From: Limnanthes douglasii subsp. nivea
Taxonomy: Eukaryota > Streptophyta > Magnoliopsida > Brassicales > Limnanthaceae
Assembly (NCBI GenBank): GCA_036936605.1
Contig: JAUPFV010000001.1
Location: forward strand, 157,451,187-157,515,186
Length of the DNA: 64,000 bases
Direction: 5' to 3'
Position numbers and translations under genes: made by a program. Of the stretch, positions 44,360 through 56,448 are shown piece after piece (the first letter of the stretch is position 1; every line of letters starts with the position of its first letter). The notes under the pieces are model-generated. The model saw nothing but the letters and a program-made list of their open reading frames with translations. It was not told where the DNA came from and searched no databases.

Positions 44360-45773
44360 TAATTTCTATGTTGCTCGCCACTGACTTTTCTTTGACATAA
44401 TGTTCCGATGTTACTTTCCAATATTGCATACTTCACACACTTTTGTTGTCTCTTTCATTTGAGGTAATCCCTTTACCATTTGATTTTCTTGCATAGTCTT
44501 AATGTACGTGTTGCTCAAATGCCCATAACGCTTGTGCCATAAACCCGATGACTCATCCTTTTCTACTTTCGGACATCTATTTAGACCAGATTTTATAATT
44601 GAGATATAGTGAACATGCGATTTATTGTCATTGTAGAGTTTATAACAAAACCTTTACGAGGATGTTAGATTTTGCATGCCCATTAGTCGATCAAAATAGT
44701 TAAACCCATTTCTTGAAGTTGTCCAACACCAGTTGATTGTTAGTCAATGCTGGAAGAAAAAACACATCTGTTAATATTTGGATCAGTCCTTCGACTTCAA
44801 ACTTCACATTTTATTTTCCCATCACCTCAATTCATGAGTTATTCCCTAGTTGTACCTATCATATGATTTGAGCAACCAAACTGGAATCGATAAACTAAAT
44901 CTCTTTATCTTCAACCTATTTGATATTCATATGATCCATTAAAACTAATTCTTCTCCTTTATCGAACTCGACGTAGTTTGCTCTTTTTTCTTAATTTGGG
45001 TACTCGCATTGATAATATCCTAGCTTGTGACACTTGAAGCACTCAACATGAGCTCTGATAATAGTTCATCATCTTCCACCTCTTTCTTTTCCTTTTGAGA
45101 AATTATTTCCCCCTCTGCCAATATTGCTTGGTCCATAGCTGCGATCACCCTCGACTTTTAGTACTTGTTCTTCAGAGACCTTGCGTCGTAGCTTCTGTTC
45201 ATGCATAAGTAACGAGCTTTACAACTCATCGACTGTCATCTGATCAATATCTTTTGACTCCTCGATTGAACATACAATATATTTGAAATCGCCTGTCATC
45301 GTGCGTAAGATTTTCTCGACAGTCTTTACATCTTCCAGGTATTCTTCATAGTTTCTCATATCATTTTCTATGACCATGACTATTCCAAAATAATATGACA
45401 CTGTCTCACCGTTCTTCATCTCCTCTATTTCAAAAAATCTTCAAAGCCTCTGGAGTTGAGCATGCTTCACTATTTTATTTCTATGATACTTGGTCTTCTT
45501 TGCTTCCCAAAGTTGTTTGGATGTCTACTTTTGAGTAATGGTCTTGAAAATAGTTATGTTGATGGACTGAAACAAGTACTATTTACCTTCAAATCTTTAA
45601 GCCTAAATTGATCCAACATTTTTTTATGCATTGTCGTCAATACTTCATATTCTCTAAGTTCTTTGTGACCTGGTTGAAGGTAAGAGATTCTCCATGAGTA
45701 AGTTCCAATAATCGTAATCTCCATCAAATTTGGGCACACATGGGGCACTGAAATTGTTCGAATCAAATGTCAT
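44360..45773 (-). pseudogene. Copia C gag, protease and gag-pre-integrase, broken
   Basis: The start ATG at 45771-45773 opens MTFDSNNFSAPCVPKFDGDY. The UBN2-type gag continues with ETVSYYFGIVMVIENDMR and SIEESKDIDQMTVDEL (45419-45219). Then come KLRRKVSEEQVL, a Gly/Ser-rich stretch, a knuckle CFKCHKLGYYQCEYPN (Tyr for His), a protease relic matching the SGCSNHM type, and VGQLQEMG-like text. The gag-pre-integrase block has WHKRYGHLSNTYIKTMQENQ and VCEVCNIGK near 44540-44410. It is cut at about 44360, so integrase, RT and RNase H are missing. Frame changes are frequent. Confidence 0.8.
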
Positions 45774-46001
45774 TTTTTCACACTTTCTTCACTCTTGTTT
45801 CACGCTTTCTTTACTTTTTTCACTCAAAACACTCTTGTTTCACACTTTTCTCACTCTTTTTTCACTCCAACACTCTTGTTTTACTCAAACACGCATTTTA
45901 CTCTCTTTGTGTTTCACTCAAACACACATACCTCACTCTTTTTGTGTTTCAACCAAACACACACACACACCTCACACTAACCCTTTATGGCATATCGATA
46001 A
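45774..46001 (-). other. Copia C leader with decayed primer site
   Basis: Next to the LTR (45988-46001) the minus strand reads TTATCGATATGCCA, a decayed form of TGGTATCAGAGCC. The rest is a repetitive leader with CACTCTTGTTTCACACTTT units on the plus strand and a CA run at 45958-45970. Plus-strand ORFs here are by-products of this composition. Confidence 0.5.
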
Positions 46002-46250
46002 TGACATCTAAATATGAAAAAGTAGATATGTAGAGAGAATAAAACTCAATGTATTAAACTGCAGTACAAAATTACTCTAAACAGTCTACAAGAAGCGTTA
46101 CATATTCCAATCAATAAATGATAGCTTTTATTGACCGGAATAGTAACAGCTAAAATACGAATTGATGCAAAGTCTAAAATACTAATTCATGTAACGTTTA
46201 ATTATTAAATAAGATAATTAAATCAATTAATAATTAAATCAATTCCAACA
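46002..46250 (-). repeat. Copia C 5' LTR
   Basis: On the minus strand it starts TGTTGGAATTGATTTAATTA, a very common plant Copia LTR start, and ends GATGTCA, giving TG...CA termini. It is followed by the decayed primer site and gag. No second LTR is in the window. Confidence 0.6.
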
Positions 46251-48332
46251 AGTCCAACTATTTTTCTTAAATCATCATCTTCCGATTAAAAAAAACGAAA
46301 TAATAATAATAATAATAATAATAGTGCTATAATAATTTAGTTTATATTTTATTTTTAAATTAGAATTAAAAAAAAATGAAAAAAACTATGTATAATAATT
46401 CATTTTTTTTAACATCACTTTAATGAGATTAAATACTATTATTTATTTATTTATAAAAATATTAAATTAAATTAGAATAAAAGATTTTTATAATTATATG
46501 AAATCCGCTTTAAACATAATATTTTATAAAAAAAATATAGTAAACGATTATTTTAAATAATTTTTATTTACCAATTTTTATGCATAAATTATAATACCTT
46601 TAAATAAAGTATTATAAGACTTTTATTATATTTTGTCTACCAATCCAATGAACAAAATTAGTTACCACTCTGAATTTGAAATGCAAATCTGACAAGCAAC
46701 CCTTTTCTCGTGTCAATTTTATTTTAATTTATAATGCGAATAAATTGACTTTTATGTTAAATGAAATGGTCAGATTTATAGTCCAAAATTTAAAGGTATA
46801 AAATTGTTGGCGCCTAAATGTGACCATTTTTAATTAGAATACTAATTGGATATTGAGTCAAATTAAGTTTGACCGCTTTGAATTGAGTTGGATCCAAATA
46901 AAACAAGTTGTCTATCCAAATCTCAATTTGGATTTTGGCCAAGTATTACTATTGTATAATTTTTCATTTTTGAAATTCAGATGATTAATAATTTTTATTC
47001 AATGTTTAGTATCCTAGTATTATATATGCAAACCAACGCCACTTCAGTCATACGCAATAGCCTGTAAACTAACGCCATAAGATAAACCACACAAGGTGAT
47101 AGATTTAGTCGAGAAAATGTTTGTAAAGGAATTTGAACCCATGATCTTTGGTCACAAACATACCTTATTCCACAACTCGGTTATCCCTTTGAGGTGTTTT
47201 ATATTATATTTGTTATTATTATTGAGTGATAAAGACTAATCCATATAAAAATATTGACTTTAATAATAATTTTCCGCATTCAAACTATCATATAGTGACA
47301 GCTAGTTTTTAGAATTTCAATAATATAGTCCCTCAATTATTCAGTTTGGATAAAATTATTCATTTGTATTTAAAAATTAATGTAAAGCTAGCGTATTGCA
47401 CGTATTTAATAATTGATGTAAACCTCACACATTGCACTATATTCCCCTGAAATTTGTATGTTAATTTTAGTTACCATTTTTTAACTAAATGTTTTGTTTA
47501 CATCAAAGTGATTTAAATAGATATTTTATTGTACATGGAATTATTGTATAAATTCTATTTTAATATTTTACTACAAAAATAATCATAATTCTAATTTAAA
47601 AAATCAATATCATCTAAAAAATCTACCATATGAATAATGAAATTTGTAGTACTACATATATAAATATTCACTGATTGACACTACTAACTGAGTTCATATT
47701 TTCTGGTTTTTTAATACTTGAGGTGATAACAAAAACCGAAGTTGTAGCTTCATCTTCCGCTTCCATGAATGATACTTTTGGATCACAACAATCTTCTTCG
47801 CTTATAAACAACATTAACACAAAACTAAAAATTCAGGGTTAAAAAACAAATTTATAAAAGAAAACAAAGTTTTTTTCTAACATTAAAACAAAAAATTAGA
47901 GAAAATAATTATAACAAAAACAAAATCAAAGTAAGTTGTAAAGTGAAATCGAAAAAAAGTGAACGAAAACATGAAAGTCAAATACTAACATGTATAGATT
48001 TAACGCTCAAATTTTGGAGAGTAAAAGATTCGTTGTATTAAAACTGAAAAGACACAAGTTAAAGACAAATGAGATGTACGAATGATTTTTTGGAATTTTG
48101 TTTCGGCTAAACTCTAATGCGAAAATAGAAGCATGTTGACCCAAATTTCACCGGAACAAGTTTCCGGTGAATCCAATTTTGCATAAACTTTTAATTTTTA
48201 TAAATATTCATGTTTTGCCATTTTATTTTATTCTATTTTTCTTTATTCTGATTGTTTTTGTATTCAATACAAGAGAAGTAGACATAACCAAATGCACCTA
48301 ATAAACTAAGTAATTAATGTTAGATATATTAG
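46251..48332. other. AT-rich region without a recognised gene
   Basis: An (AAT)n microsatellite lies at 46300-46323. At 47690-47820 a minus-strand stretch stays open (ISEEDCCDPKVSFMEAEDEA) and has more balanced composition than its surroundings. It could be an old exon, but I do not recognise it. Confidence 0.4.
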
Positions 48333-48660
48333 TGTAATGATACATTATCGAATGAGTCGTAGAGTGTCGAGTGCACACTTGTTAGATTATATCATGATTA
48401 GTAGGGTCAAAGGACGGACCAATCCAAGGGGCGAAACCCTTGACTGGGGTCGAGCTGAAAGGTCCGCTTGGAATTTTTTTATTTTTTAGAATCGACTATT
48501 GTTGCAAGTCAACAGAATTTTAGATTTTGAAAATTTGGACGTTCACTCAAATTTTAAATTAAAGTTGTTTCATTCAAAATTTAAATCCCGTATTATTTCA
48601 AGAATCTTAACTGTCAAACCTATTATATTGGTCGAAATACTTATAACATTGAGTTAAGTT
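48333..48660 (+). repeat. Diverged Copia A-type LTR, isolated
   Basis: It starts TGTAATGATACATTATCGAA and shares GTCGTAGAGTG, GTGCACACTTGTTAGATT, ATCATGATTAG, the GGGG/CCCC-rich middle and TTGCAAGTCAACA with the Copia A LTRs, but in opposite orientation. Copia D next to it reads on the minus strand, so this LTR does not belong to it. The 3' boundary is vague. Confidence 0.65.
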
Positions 48661-48769
48661 GGTAAGAAAAGAACAAAAAAGAACGATATTTCATTTTTTC
48701 CTTAAAAAAAAGACATTTATAATTTTGAAGTTAGAATTAACCCATGTATATAAACATACATCAATTTTT

Positions 48770-50286
48770 TAATCTTTTTAAAACCCTTATGGTTGTCTCA
48801 TATAGATGGTTTCTTTCAATTACCTATGTAAACATCATTAGTAACATCCATCTCATTTAACTCAAGATTAAATCTAGTAACAATTGACAACGAAACCATT
48901 ATAGAGATTTATTTCATAATTGGTGAGAAACTATCATTGAAATAAACATTTTGCTTTTGCGTAAAACCCTTAGGCATCCCTCTAGATTTGTACCTAGATA
49001 GTTCAACTCACGAAATACCTTGTTTCATTTTTAATTTCCATTTACATCTAATAGCTTTTTACATTTCAGTTCTTTCACAAGAATCTAGATGTTATTCTTT
49101 TTTAGAGAATTCATTTATTTTCTCATGTCTTTCTACCATTATGCATCACTGATCTTCATAGAATCGTGATAACTCTGGAGTTCAAAAATAGTTCATAATA
49201 TATCAATATGTAATGCATAACCTATAATGTTAGTATAGTCGTACCTTTGTATATGTTTGCTAGGTTTATATGCCCTATAATTCACCAGTTGATAACAGTC
49301 ATAATCTTCATATTGCTCTTCAATCCCAACATTTAAAACATCCAAAGCATCAAACTCAAAGCTAAAAATGTAATATTTGAACTTCTTTTACAGGAGCTGA
49401 ACGTATACAAATTATGAAACTAGCTTCGATAGAAGCAACTTCATCTTCACTATCTTCTTCAGACTCCATCAAAACTCCAGCTCCACTCTCGACTAATGTG
49501 AGTGTATATCTGCATTTTTGAGTAGTGGTATTTCATATTTATGAACACCATGTCCCTTCTAACTAATTTTGGTTTACTTTTAGGTTCCATGTACCACAAG
49601 TTATACCCATGCAATTCTTCAGATATGTAAGAAACATATATTTTATTATTTTCTGTTGAAAATGAACATGATTCACATGCGCATAAGTAAAACATCCAAA
49701 TACTTTGTAATGTTTCAGAATAGTTTTCTTCCAATATATATTTTCTTAAAGTAAATTTAATTTATAGTTCCAAAAAGATACTCGTGTTGTCTTGACAACT
49801 TCTCTGCAATACCTTTGACCTATTTCAGCTGTTAAAATCATACACCTCACTATTTTTCGTAAAACAATGTTATTGAGGTTTCTTGCATGTTTATATGTCT
49901 ATAAATGCCAATTTTAGAACAATAACCAGCGAATGGTTTATTTACACATTCCAAGTTATTAGTAGTCATTAACTTCTTAAACATCTTCCTAGGCTGATTC
50001 TCACCAACTTCTTTCATCCTGAAAAGCATTAAATTTTTCATATTTGGTATTTAGAAATAGAACCTATACCTTTCAAGAATAATCCTCAATTAGGTATGTA
50101 AAGTATCTGCAACCTCCCATTGTATGACGTCTTGCAAGTCCAAAAGTTCAGAATGAACATATTCAAGAAAATTATGGGTTGTATGGTTGTTGGCCACGAA
50201 CTTAGCTCTTTTACTTTTACCAAACATATAGTTCTCATAAAATATTAGCTTCCAAACCTAATCATGATCCAAAAACTATTGTTTCT

Positions 50287-50323
<37 letters not shown>

Positions 50324-51500
50324 TTCTCATTCAAATGTCCTTGCCTTAAATTTCATAACTTGGTAGAGTTACTCTGACAATTAAATACACCATCGACCAT
50401 TGCGAATCTTTCAAGAATTAATACACTATTAATTTAATATGCTGTAAAACAATCATTGGGCCTTGCAAAAGCATACGTATGTTATCGCCATCTTTATACT
50501 TATATATTTCATCATCTAACATTCTAATATAAGTAAGATTACGTTTACTATTGGGTTCATAACTCAAATTTGTTATGAATTTCTCAAGTTCTGTAGACAG
50601 CTTGAGCTTAACACTCTATATTATTTTAATTGAGGGCTCATGATTCCGAGTATGTCTTTATGACCATTAAACTCCTTCATAACTTTAAACTAGTATTTGT
50701 TCGAAACCATATAGAATGGAACTCTTGAGTCCAAAACCCACTTGTTATCTTACCTACAAGTATAAGCCATTTGTATATTACTATATTCATAATCATCTGA
50801 AACTACTCAAACATCTCTAACTTCAAACTTCTAATGATTATCTAATTTATTATGCTCGAGATTATTTATCTTTATATATTCTTCAAGAACCAAAATTTTC
50901 CTCTAGAATTAGTAGCATATATTTTAGATCATAAGCTTAAATTTCCTAAATTTCTTGCTTGAATTTATCTTTACAGAACTTTCTCTCATACCGAAAACAT
51001 CTCCATAAAGTTAATCTTTAAAATAATCTTCATTTGAAACTCTTCTGAATTTAGAATACTCTTCACTTCAGACAATGTCATATTATATGTTTAATAGAAA
51101 ATAATATAAACAAAATATTCATATACCTTCTGAAAAAACTTCAAGAGGAAAACTTCTTGATCATCACCTTCAACTTTGATGCATATTGTAGTTAGGTTAA
51201 GAATGATCTTGTTAAAATCATTAGACTGTTTCTAAATCTCTCTGCTACTATCCATATTTAGATTATATAAATAATTCTTGATATAAAATCTATCTTACCA
51301 AATATTTCTTTAGGTTGATAACTTCAAACTTATTCTAACTTCTCATGTTACTAGAATCTTCAGTAATCGCTCTCAATACTTCATCATGTAAAGTTAATAT
51401 CAATGCTTATTGGGCTTTGGAAAATATTTCAATATCAACCTCCCTTACATATTTCTCATTAATGATACTATACAACATATTATTTTATAATAAGAGTATA
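48770..51500 (-). pseudogene. Copia D gag-pol, main part, broken
   Basis: Reading down the minus strand: gag at about 51470-50950 (HDEVLRAITEDSSN, FNKIILNLTTICIKVEGDD, TLSEVKSILNSEEF), then gag-pre-integrase near 50290-50130 (FGKSKRAKF). Integrase follows at about 50100-49450 (NNLECVNKPFAGYCSKIGI and, at the C-terminal end, GYNLWYMEPKSK..RRDMVF). An RT start lies at about 49050-48780 (MPKGFTQKQNVYFNDSFSPI, then ELNEMDVTNDVYIGN). No YVDD box or RNase H is present. The first part of gag is on the far side of Copia B, at 56373-56448. Stops are dense. Confidence 0.78.
50287..50323. repeat. (TA)n(TG)n microsatellite
   Basis: A TA run of about 13 bases is followed by a TG run of about 24 bases. 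Confidence 0.95.
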
Positions 51501-51770
51501 TGTTAGAATATTCATGCAATAACATGTTTTTAGTGCGCTAGCATGTAACACATTCACGCTGCATAGTATTAATTTTTTTCGTCATGTTTGGATATTGTTA
51601 GAATATTCAGTGTATTAGTTTCCTTGTATAGGCCTCTAAGTTCTCTATATATTGAGAGCCTTACTTGGATTTATTAATAAAAAAACAGTTCAATACAAAA
51701 AGGAACATTTTCTAATAAACACAAAACCCTAGCCGCCTCCTGCAGCTACTTCTCTCTTTGTTGTTTAACA
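51501..51770 (+). repeat. Copia B 5' LTR
   Basis: This 270-bp LTR starts TGTTAGAATATTC and ends TTGTTTAACA. A TATA-like CTATATATTGAGAGCC lies inside. By eye it differs from the 3' LTR at roughly 20 positions including small indels, so the insertion is not recent. Confidence 0.93.
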
Positions 51771-51782
51771 TGGTATCAGAGC
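51771..51782 (+). other. Copia B primer binding site
   Basis: TGGTATCAGAGC, complementary to the initiator-methionine tRNA end, lies immediately after the 5' LTR. Confidence 0.95.
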
Positions 51783-51820
51783 ATGTGTGATTCTGGGAAT
51801 TCTGAACATCCTCAACAAAG

Positions 51821-54800
51821 ATGGCTGGCAATGAAGTCGTGGTCAGTCAAATCCCTGATGAATTAACAATGAAGATTGCTGCCATTTTGAGAAATGGTCT
51901 CGGAACACAACAACAAACAACTAATCCCGAGAATTTATCCATAGGGATTAAACTCCGTGGTGAAAACTATGCCCTATGGGCAAACCTGATGAAGAAAGTA
52001 ATTGGGGGAAGGGGGAGAGGTTTTCACATTACAGGGGAGCCGACACCTCCATCCAAAACTGACAACACATATATAAGGTGGGAACAAGATGACCAATGTG
52101 TTTTCACATGGATTATCCAGAATCTTGAATCCAGCTTGGTGAATAATGTCTCGCAATACCCCACTGAAAAAGCCCTCTAGGATGGGTTAGCCACCATATA
52201 CGATTCTGGTACAGATTTGTTACAAATGTTTGACCTTCATAAGAGGGCTAATTCATTAAGGCAAGGGTCCGATACACTTGAAGACTTGTGGAACAAACTG
52301 CAGAACATCTGGATGTTTATGGATAGGCGAGATCCAAACCATATGAAAGACCCAGAAGACATTCAGATCTACAATAAGAAGTCTCAAGAATAAAGACTTT
52401 ATCAATTGCTAATTGCGATTAATGACAAGCTGGAAACAGTCAAGAGAGATATCCTGAAAAAGGATCCTCTTCCTTCCGTGGAAACAACATATGCTACAAT
52501 ACGAACGGAAGTGGCCAGGCTTAATATACTAAAATCAAGTTCTTCTGATAGTTACTCGATTAAAATTGAAATGGGTTTGGCTGCTAAATATTCTGCACAG
52601 AGGTTTAATTTCTGATCCAAAGAGAAAGAAGAGAAATCCAAGTTGTATTGCACTCATTGTGGGATGAAGAAACACACTAAAGAGAAATGCTTCCAGCTGG
52701 TTGACTATCCAGAATGGTGGGAGGACGGTCATAAGGAGAAAAAAAACCAGCGTTTCAGATCTAATGTCAAACGGGCTTCGTCTACAAGTGGCAGTGAAGA
52801 TCCGACTAAAAATGAGCAAGGAAGTGGCACTGGTTTTGGATGAATGGCGGCAAACTCCTATGAAAAACTTGGAGGTAAAGGGTTTGCAAAATCAATGAAT
52901 TGGATCTTTTATTGCGCGGCTACGGACACCATATCTTATGATCCTAAAGACTTTGGTGACATGTCATCTCCAAAGAAGTCTCATACTGAGACTTCTAGTG
53001 GAGAAATTTGTGAAGTCAAAGGGGGAGGTTCAATTATTTTTTCAGAAAAAATGGAAATTAAAAACTACCTCTACATTCCTTCACTATCCTTAAAGTTATT
53101 ATATGTTAGTCAAGTGACAAAACAACTCAACTGTGTGGTTCTTATGTATCCATCTTTTTTCATTTTACAGGACATTCGTACGAAGGAGATCATTGGGCGT
53201 GGTATTGAATAAGGAGGTCTCTATTATGTTGATGAGGTAGTTCATAAAGGACATGCCATGCTTGCTCACAGAACAACCGAAAGGCAACTTTGGTTATGGC
53301 ACCGACGACTTGGTCATCCTTCTTTTAGCTATCTTAAAAGTTTGTTTCTAAGTCTTTTTTTGAATAATTCCATTCATGAGAAATGTGAAACATGCATTCT
53401 TGCAAAAAATCGTACGGTCTCATTTAATCAAAGTAATACTAGAGTTGATTATGCTTTTTCGCTAATTCATTGTGATGCGTGGGGTCCAACACTAAATTCC
53501 ACTAACAATCAAATCATATACTTTGTTTTATTTGTGGATGATTTCTCAAGAATGACTTGGATATACTTCATAAAACATAAATAGGAAGTACCAGAAATAT
53601 TTGTTTGTTTTTACAAAATGATTTTGACTCAATTTGAAAAACAATACAGATTCTCCGTTCTGATAATGGAACAGAGTTTGTCAACCAAACAATGCATAAT
53701 TTTTTCAAAACAAATGGTCTTATCCATCAAACCACTTGTCCAAACACACCTCAACAAAACGGTACTTCAGAACGAAAAAGCGTACTTTACTTGAAAAAAC
53801 TCGTGTTATTATGATTGAATCTAGAGTTCCTCATTTTCTTTGTCCATAAGCTCTTGCTACAGCCACATATCTTACAAATCGTCTACCAACCCGATGTCTA
53901 GGAAATAAAACTCCATTACAAGTGCTTGCCACCCAAGTTACAATTCCATCTGTTATGACCTTACCACCTTATGTCTTTGGTTGTTCGGTGTTTGTTCATA
54001 TCTTTAAAACTAGTGGTAACAAACTTAATCTGTGTGCTGAAAAGTGTTTATTCGTTGGGTATGGTGTCCATCAAATGGGTAATCGGTGTTCCAATATGGT
54101 TACTCGTAGAATCCATGTCACCATGGATTGTGACTTCTTAGAATCCGATTATTTTTTTTACCACCAATCTCGTGCTCAGGGGGAGAAAGTAAGTGAATCA
54201 CTCGACTGGTTGCTATATAAAAGTTACTTTGAGGATCTGCCGATAGAGTCGGTAGATGGCGCCACCAGACACGCCTATTCCAACATAAAGGAGACTGACG
54301 AGGCAGTTCTTACCACCACTGATTCTCCCGAAGACAATGTCCAACAAGAAATAAATGCCATGGATACTACAAGCGAATCAGCCGAAGAAAATGTCCATCA
54401 AGAGGTAAACAATTTACAATGTCATAATTCACAAAATGCTACTAACCATGACATTTCAGGAAGTTCATTTGTTGAAACTCAAACTTTGGTTCTTCCCCAA
54501 TGAAAAAATAGAGGGGTTCCTCCTGACCGGTATTCACCGGAACACGTTCCTCGTGCTTCTACATATCCGATAAAAATGGACAGGAAAGGAATGACGAAGA
54601 TTTCAAAGGTGTTTTCAGCTATTATTATCTCTGAACAAATCCCTAAAACAGCTCAAGAAGCTAAGAAGATGACTGAATGGCATGAGGCAATGAATACCGA
54701 AATGGAAGCTCTAAAAAAGAATGGTACATGGGAGAATTGTGTGTTACCACAAGGGAAGAAAGCAGTCGGGTGTAGATGGGTGTTTAATATAAAATATAAA

Positions 54801-56107
54801 TCCGATGGAACCATTGAGCGGCATAAGGCAAGATTGGTTGCCAAAGGATATACACAAACATATGGTATAGACTACTCTGAAACGTTCTCTCTAGTTGCAA
54901 AGATTGACACTATCAGAGTTTTACTTTCAATAGCCACGAATAAAGATTGGCCTCTTCATCAATTTGATGTAAAGAATGCTTTCTTACATGGAGACTTGGA
55001 AGAAGAGGTATATATGGAACCCCCACGAGGGTTCTCTGATGGTTTTCAAGAAAATGAGGTATGTAAACTGAAAAAGGCTTTATATGGGCTGAAACAGTCT
55101 CCTCGTGCTTGGTTTGGGAGATTTACAATGGCAATGAAGCAGTATAGCTAGAAATAGAGTAATGGGGATCATACCTTATTTTACAAAAGGAGAGGAGAAT
55201 TAGTCACTTGTCTTATAATATATGTCGACGATATGATTATAACGCGGAATGACGAAGAAGAAATTAGCTCTCTTAGGAAAAACCTCTTCAAGGAGTTCGA
55301 AATGAAAGACCTTGGGGGATTGAAGTATTTCCTAGGAATCGAGGTTCTTAGGTCAAGAGGAGGGATTTATATCTCCCAACGGAAATATATATTGGATTTA
55401 TTAACTGAAGTTGGCATGGGGGATTGCAAACCAAAGGACACTCCTATGGTTGTGAATCACAAACTAAAGATAATTGAAGGGGCCAGACCAGCGAGTGGTT
55501 AGCGAGTTCATGCATCATCCTCAGCAACACCATATGGAGGCAGTAATGAGGATTATTCGATATCTCAAAGGCACACCAGGAAGAGGCATAATTTTTTTTA
55601 AATGGACACCTTGATGTTGAAATATTCACAAATGCTGGTTGGGGAGGGAATCTTAACGACAAGCGATAAACTGCTGGCTACTTTACTCTTCTTGGAGGTA
55701 ACTTGGTGACTTGGAGGAGTAAGAAACAGAAAGTAGTATCACTGTCAAGTGCTGAATCAGAATTTAGAGGAATCGTTAAGGGGATTACAGAGATACTTTG
55801 GTTAAAGAAGATAATGAATGAAATCGGATCCCCTTTGAAGTGTCCAACTCAGTTAATGTGCGATAATAAAGCTGCGATTAAGATTTCAGAGAACCCGGTA
55901 CAGCACGATAGAACAAAGCACGTTGAAATAGATAGGAACTTCATAAAAGAAAAGATTGAAGATGGGACAGTCGAACTTCCGTTTGTTAGATCCGAAGACC
56001 AACTGGCAGACATCCTGACAAAAGCGGTTGCTGCAAGAACATTCGAATCAGTTTTATCCAAGTTGGGTATTGGTGATCCCACTACACAACTTGAGGGGGA
56101 ATGTTAG
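51821..56107 (+). pseudogene. Copia B gag-pol polyprotein, broken
   Basis: The start ATG is 39 bases after the primer site (MAGNEVVVSQIPDELTMK). The gag has LRGENYALWANLMKKVI, then a knuckle CTHCGMKKHTKEKC near 52650. The gag-pre-integrase block has LWHRRLGHPSF and CETCILAKNRT. Integrase has HCDAWGP and a split core around 53640-53830. RT from about 54660 has [46 protein letters not shown] and an intact IIYVDDMI box (about 55215-55240). RNase H has SLSSAESEF, MCDNKAAIKI, TKHVEIDRNFI and DILTKA, ending at 56107. About eight stops or shifts break the frame. It is the best preserved retroelement here. Confidence 0.9.
56091..56101 (+). other. Copia B polypurine tract
   Basis: The purine run GAGGGGGAA lies immediately before the 3' LTR and overlaps the last codons of RNase H. 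Confidence 0.85.
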
Positions 56108-56372
56108 AATATTCACGCAATAACATGTTTTTAGTGCGCTAGCATGTAACACATTCACGCTGCATAGTATTAAAAATATTTTTCATATTTGGATATTGTT
56201 AGAATATTCAGTGTATTAAGTTTCCTTGTATAGGCCTCTAAGTTCTCTATATATTGAGAGCCTTACTTGGGTTTATAAATAAAAATAATAATTCAATACA
56301 AAAATGAATATTTTCTAATAAACACAAAACCCTAGCCGCCTCCTGCGGCTACGACTCTCTTGGTTCTTTAAT
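56102..56372 (+). repeat. Copia B 3' LTR
   Basis: It matches 51501-51770 and starts TGTTAGAATATTCACGC. It ends GGTTCTTTAATA, where the terminal CA has become TA. Confidence 0.92.
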
Positions 56373-56448
56373 ACTAAATTTTAATTTTCCAAAGATTAAA
56401 TTTTTTATTTCTAATGAATTTATCAAAATAAAATTTCATTGTACTCAT
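56373..56448 (-). pseudogene. Copia D gag N-terminus, split off by Copia B
   Basis: From the ATG at 56448 the minus strand reads MSTMKFYFDKFIRNKKFNLW, then KIKI. This is the typical start of a Copia gag (FDG.N...LW.IKM). It stops at the Copia B LTR and is continued by the gag text at 51470. Confidence 0.75.

Larger units (their letters stand above)
51501..56372 (+). mobile_element. Copia B, nearly complete, nested in Copia D
   Basis: Both LTRs, primer site, all gag-pol domains and polypurine tract are present in order. It sits inside the gag of Copia D, whose two halves flank it in the opposite orientation. No exact 5-bp target duplication is visible (GTATA on the left, CTAAA or TACTA on the right). 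Confidence 0.93.

Noticed and set aside
45730..46033. Three overlapping Phe/His/Ser/Thr-rich plus-strand ORFs
   Set aside because: They are antisense to the repetitive leader of Copia C; no start context or domain.
47080..47190. tRNA-like text (TTTGAACCCATGATC)
   Set aside because: No cloverleaf can be drawn around it; no tRNA gene found in the window.
47690..47820. Open minus-strand stretch EEDCCDPKVSFMEAEDEA
   Set aside because: Composition looks coding, but no family, start or splice partner was found.
51496..56377. Target-site duplication for Copia B
   Set aside because: GTATA on the left does not match CTAAA or TACTA on the right; not claimed.
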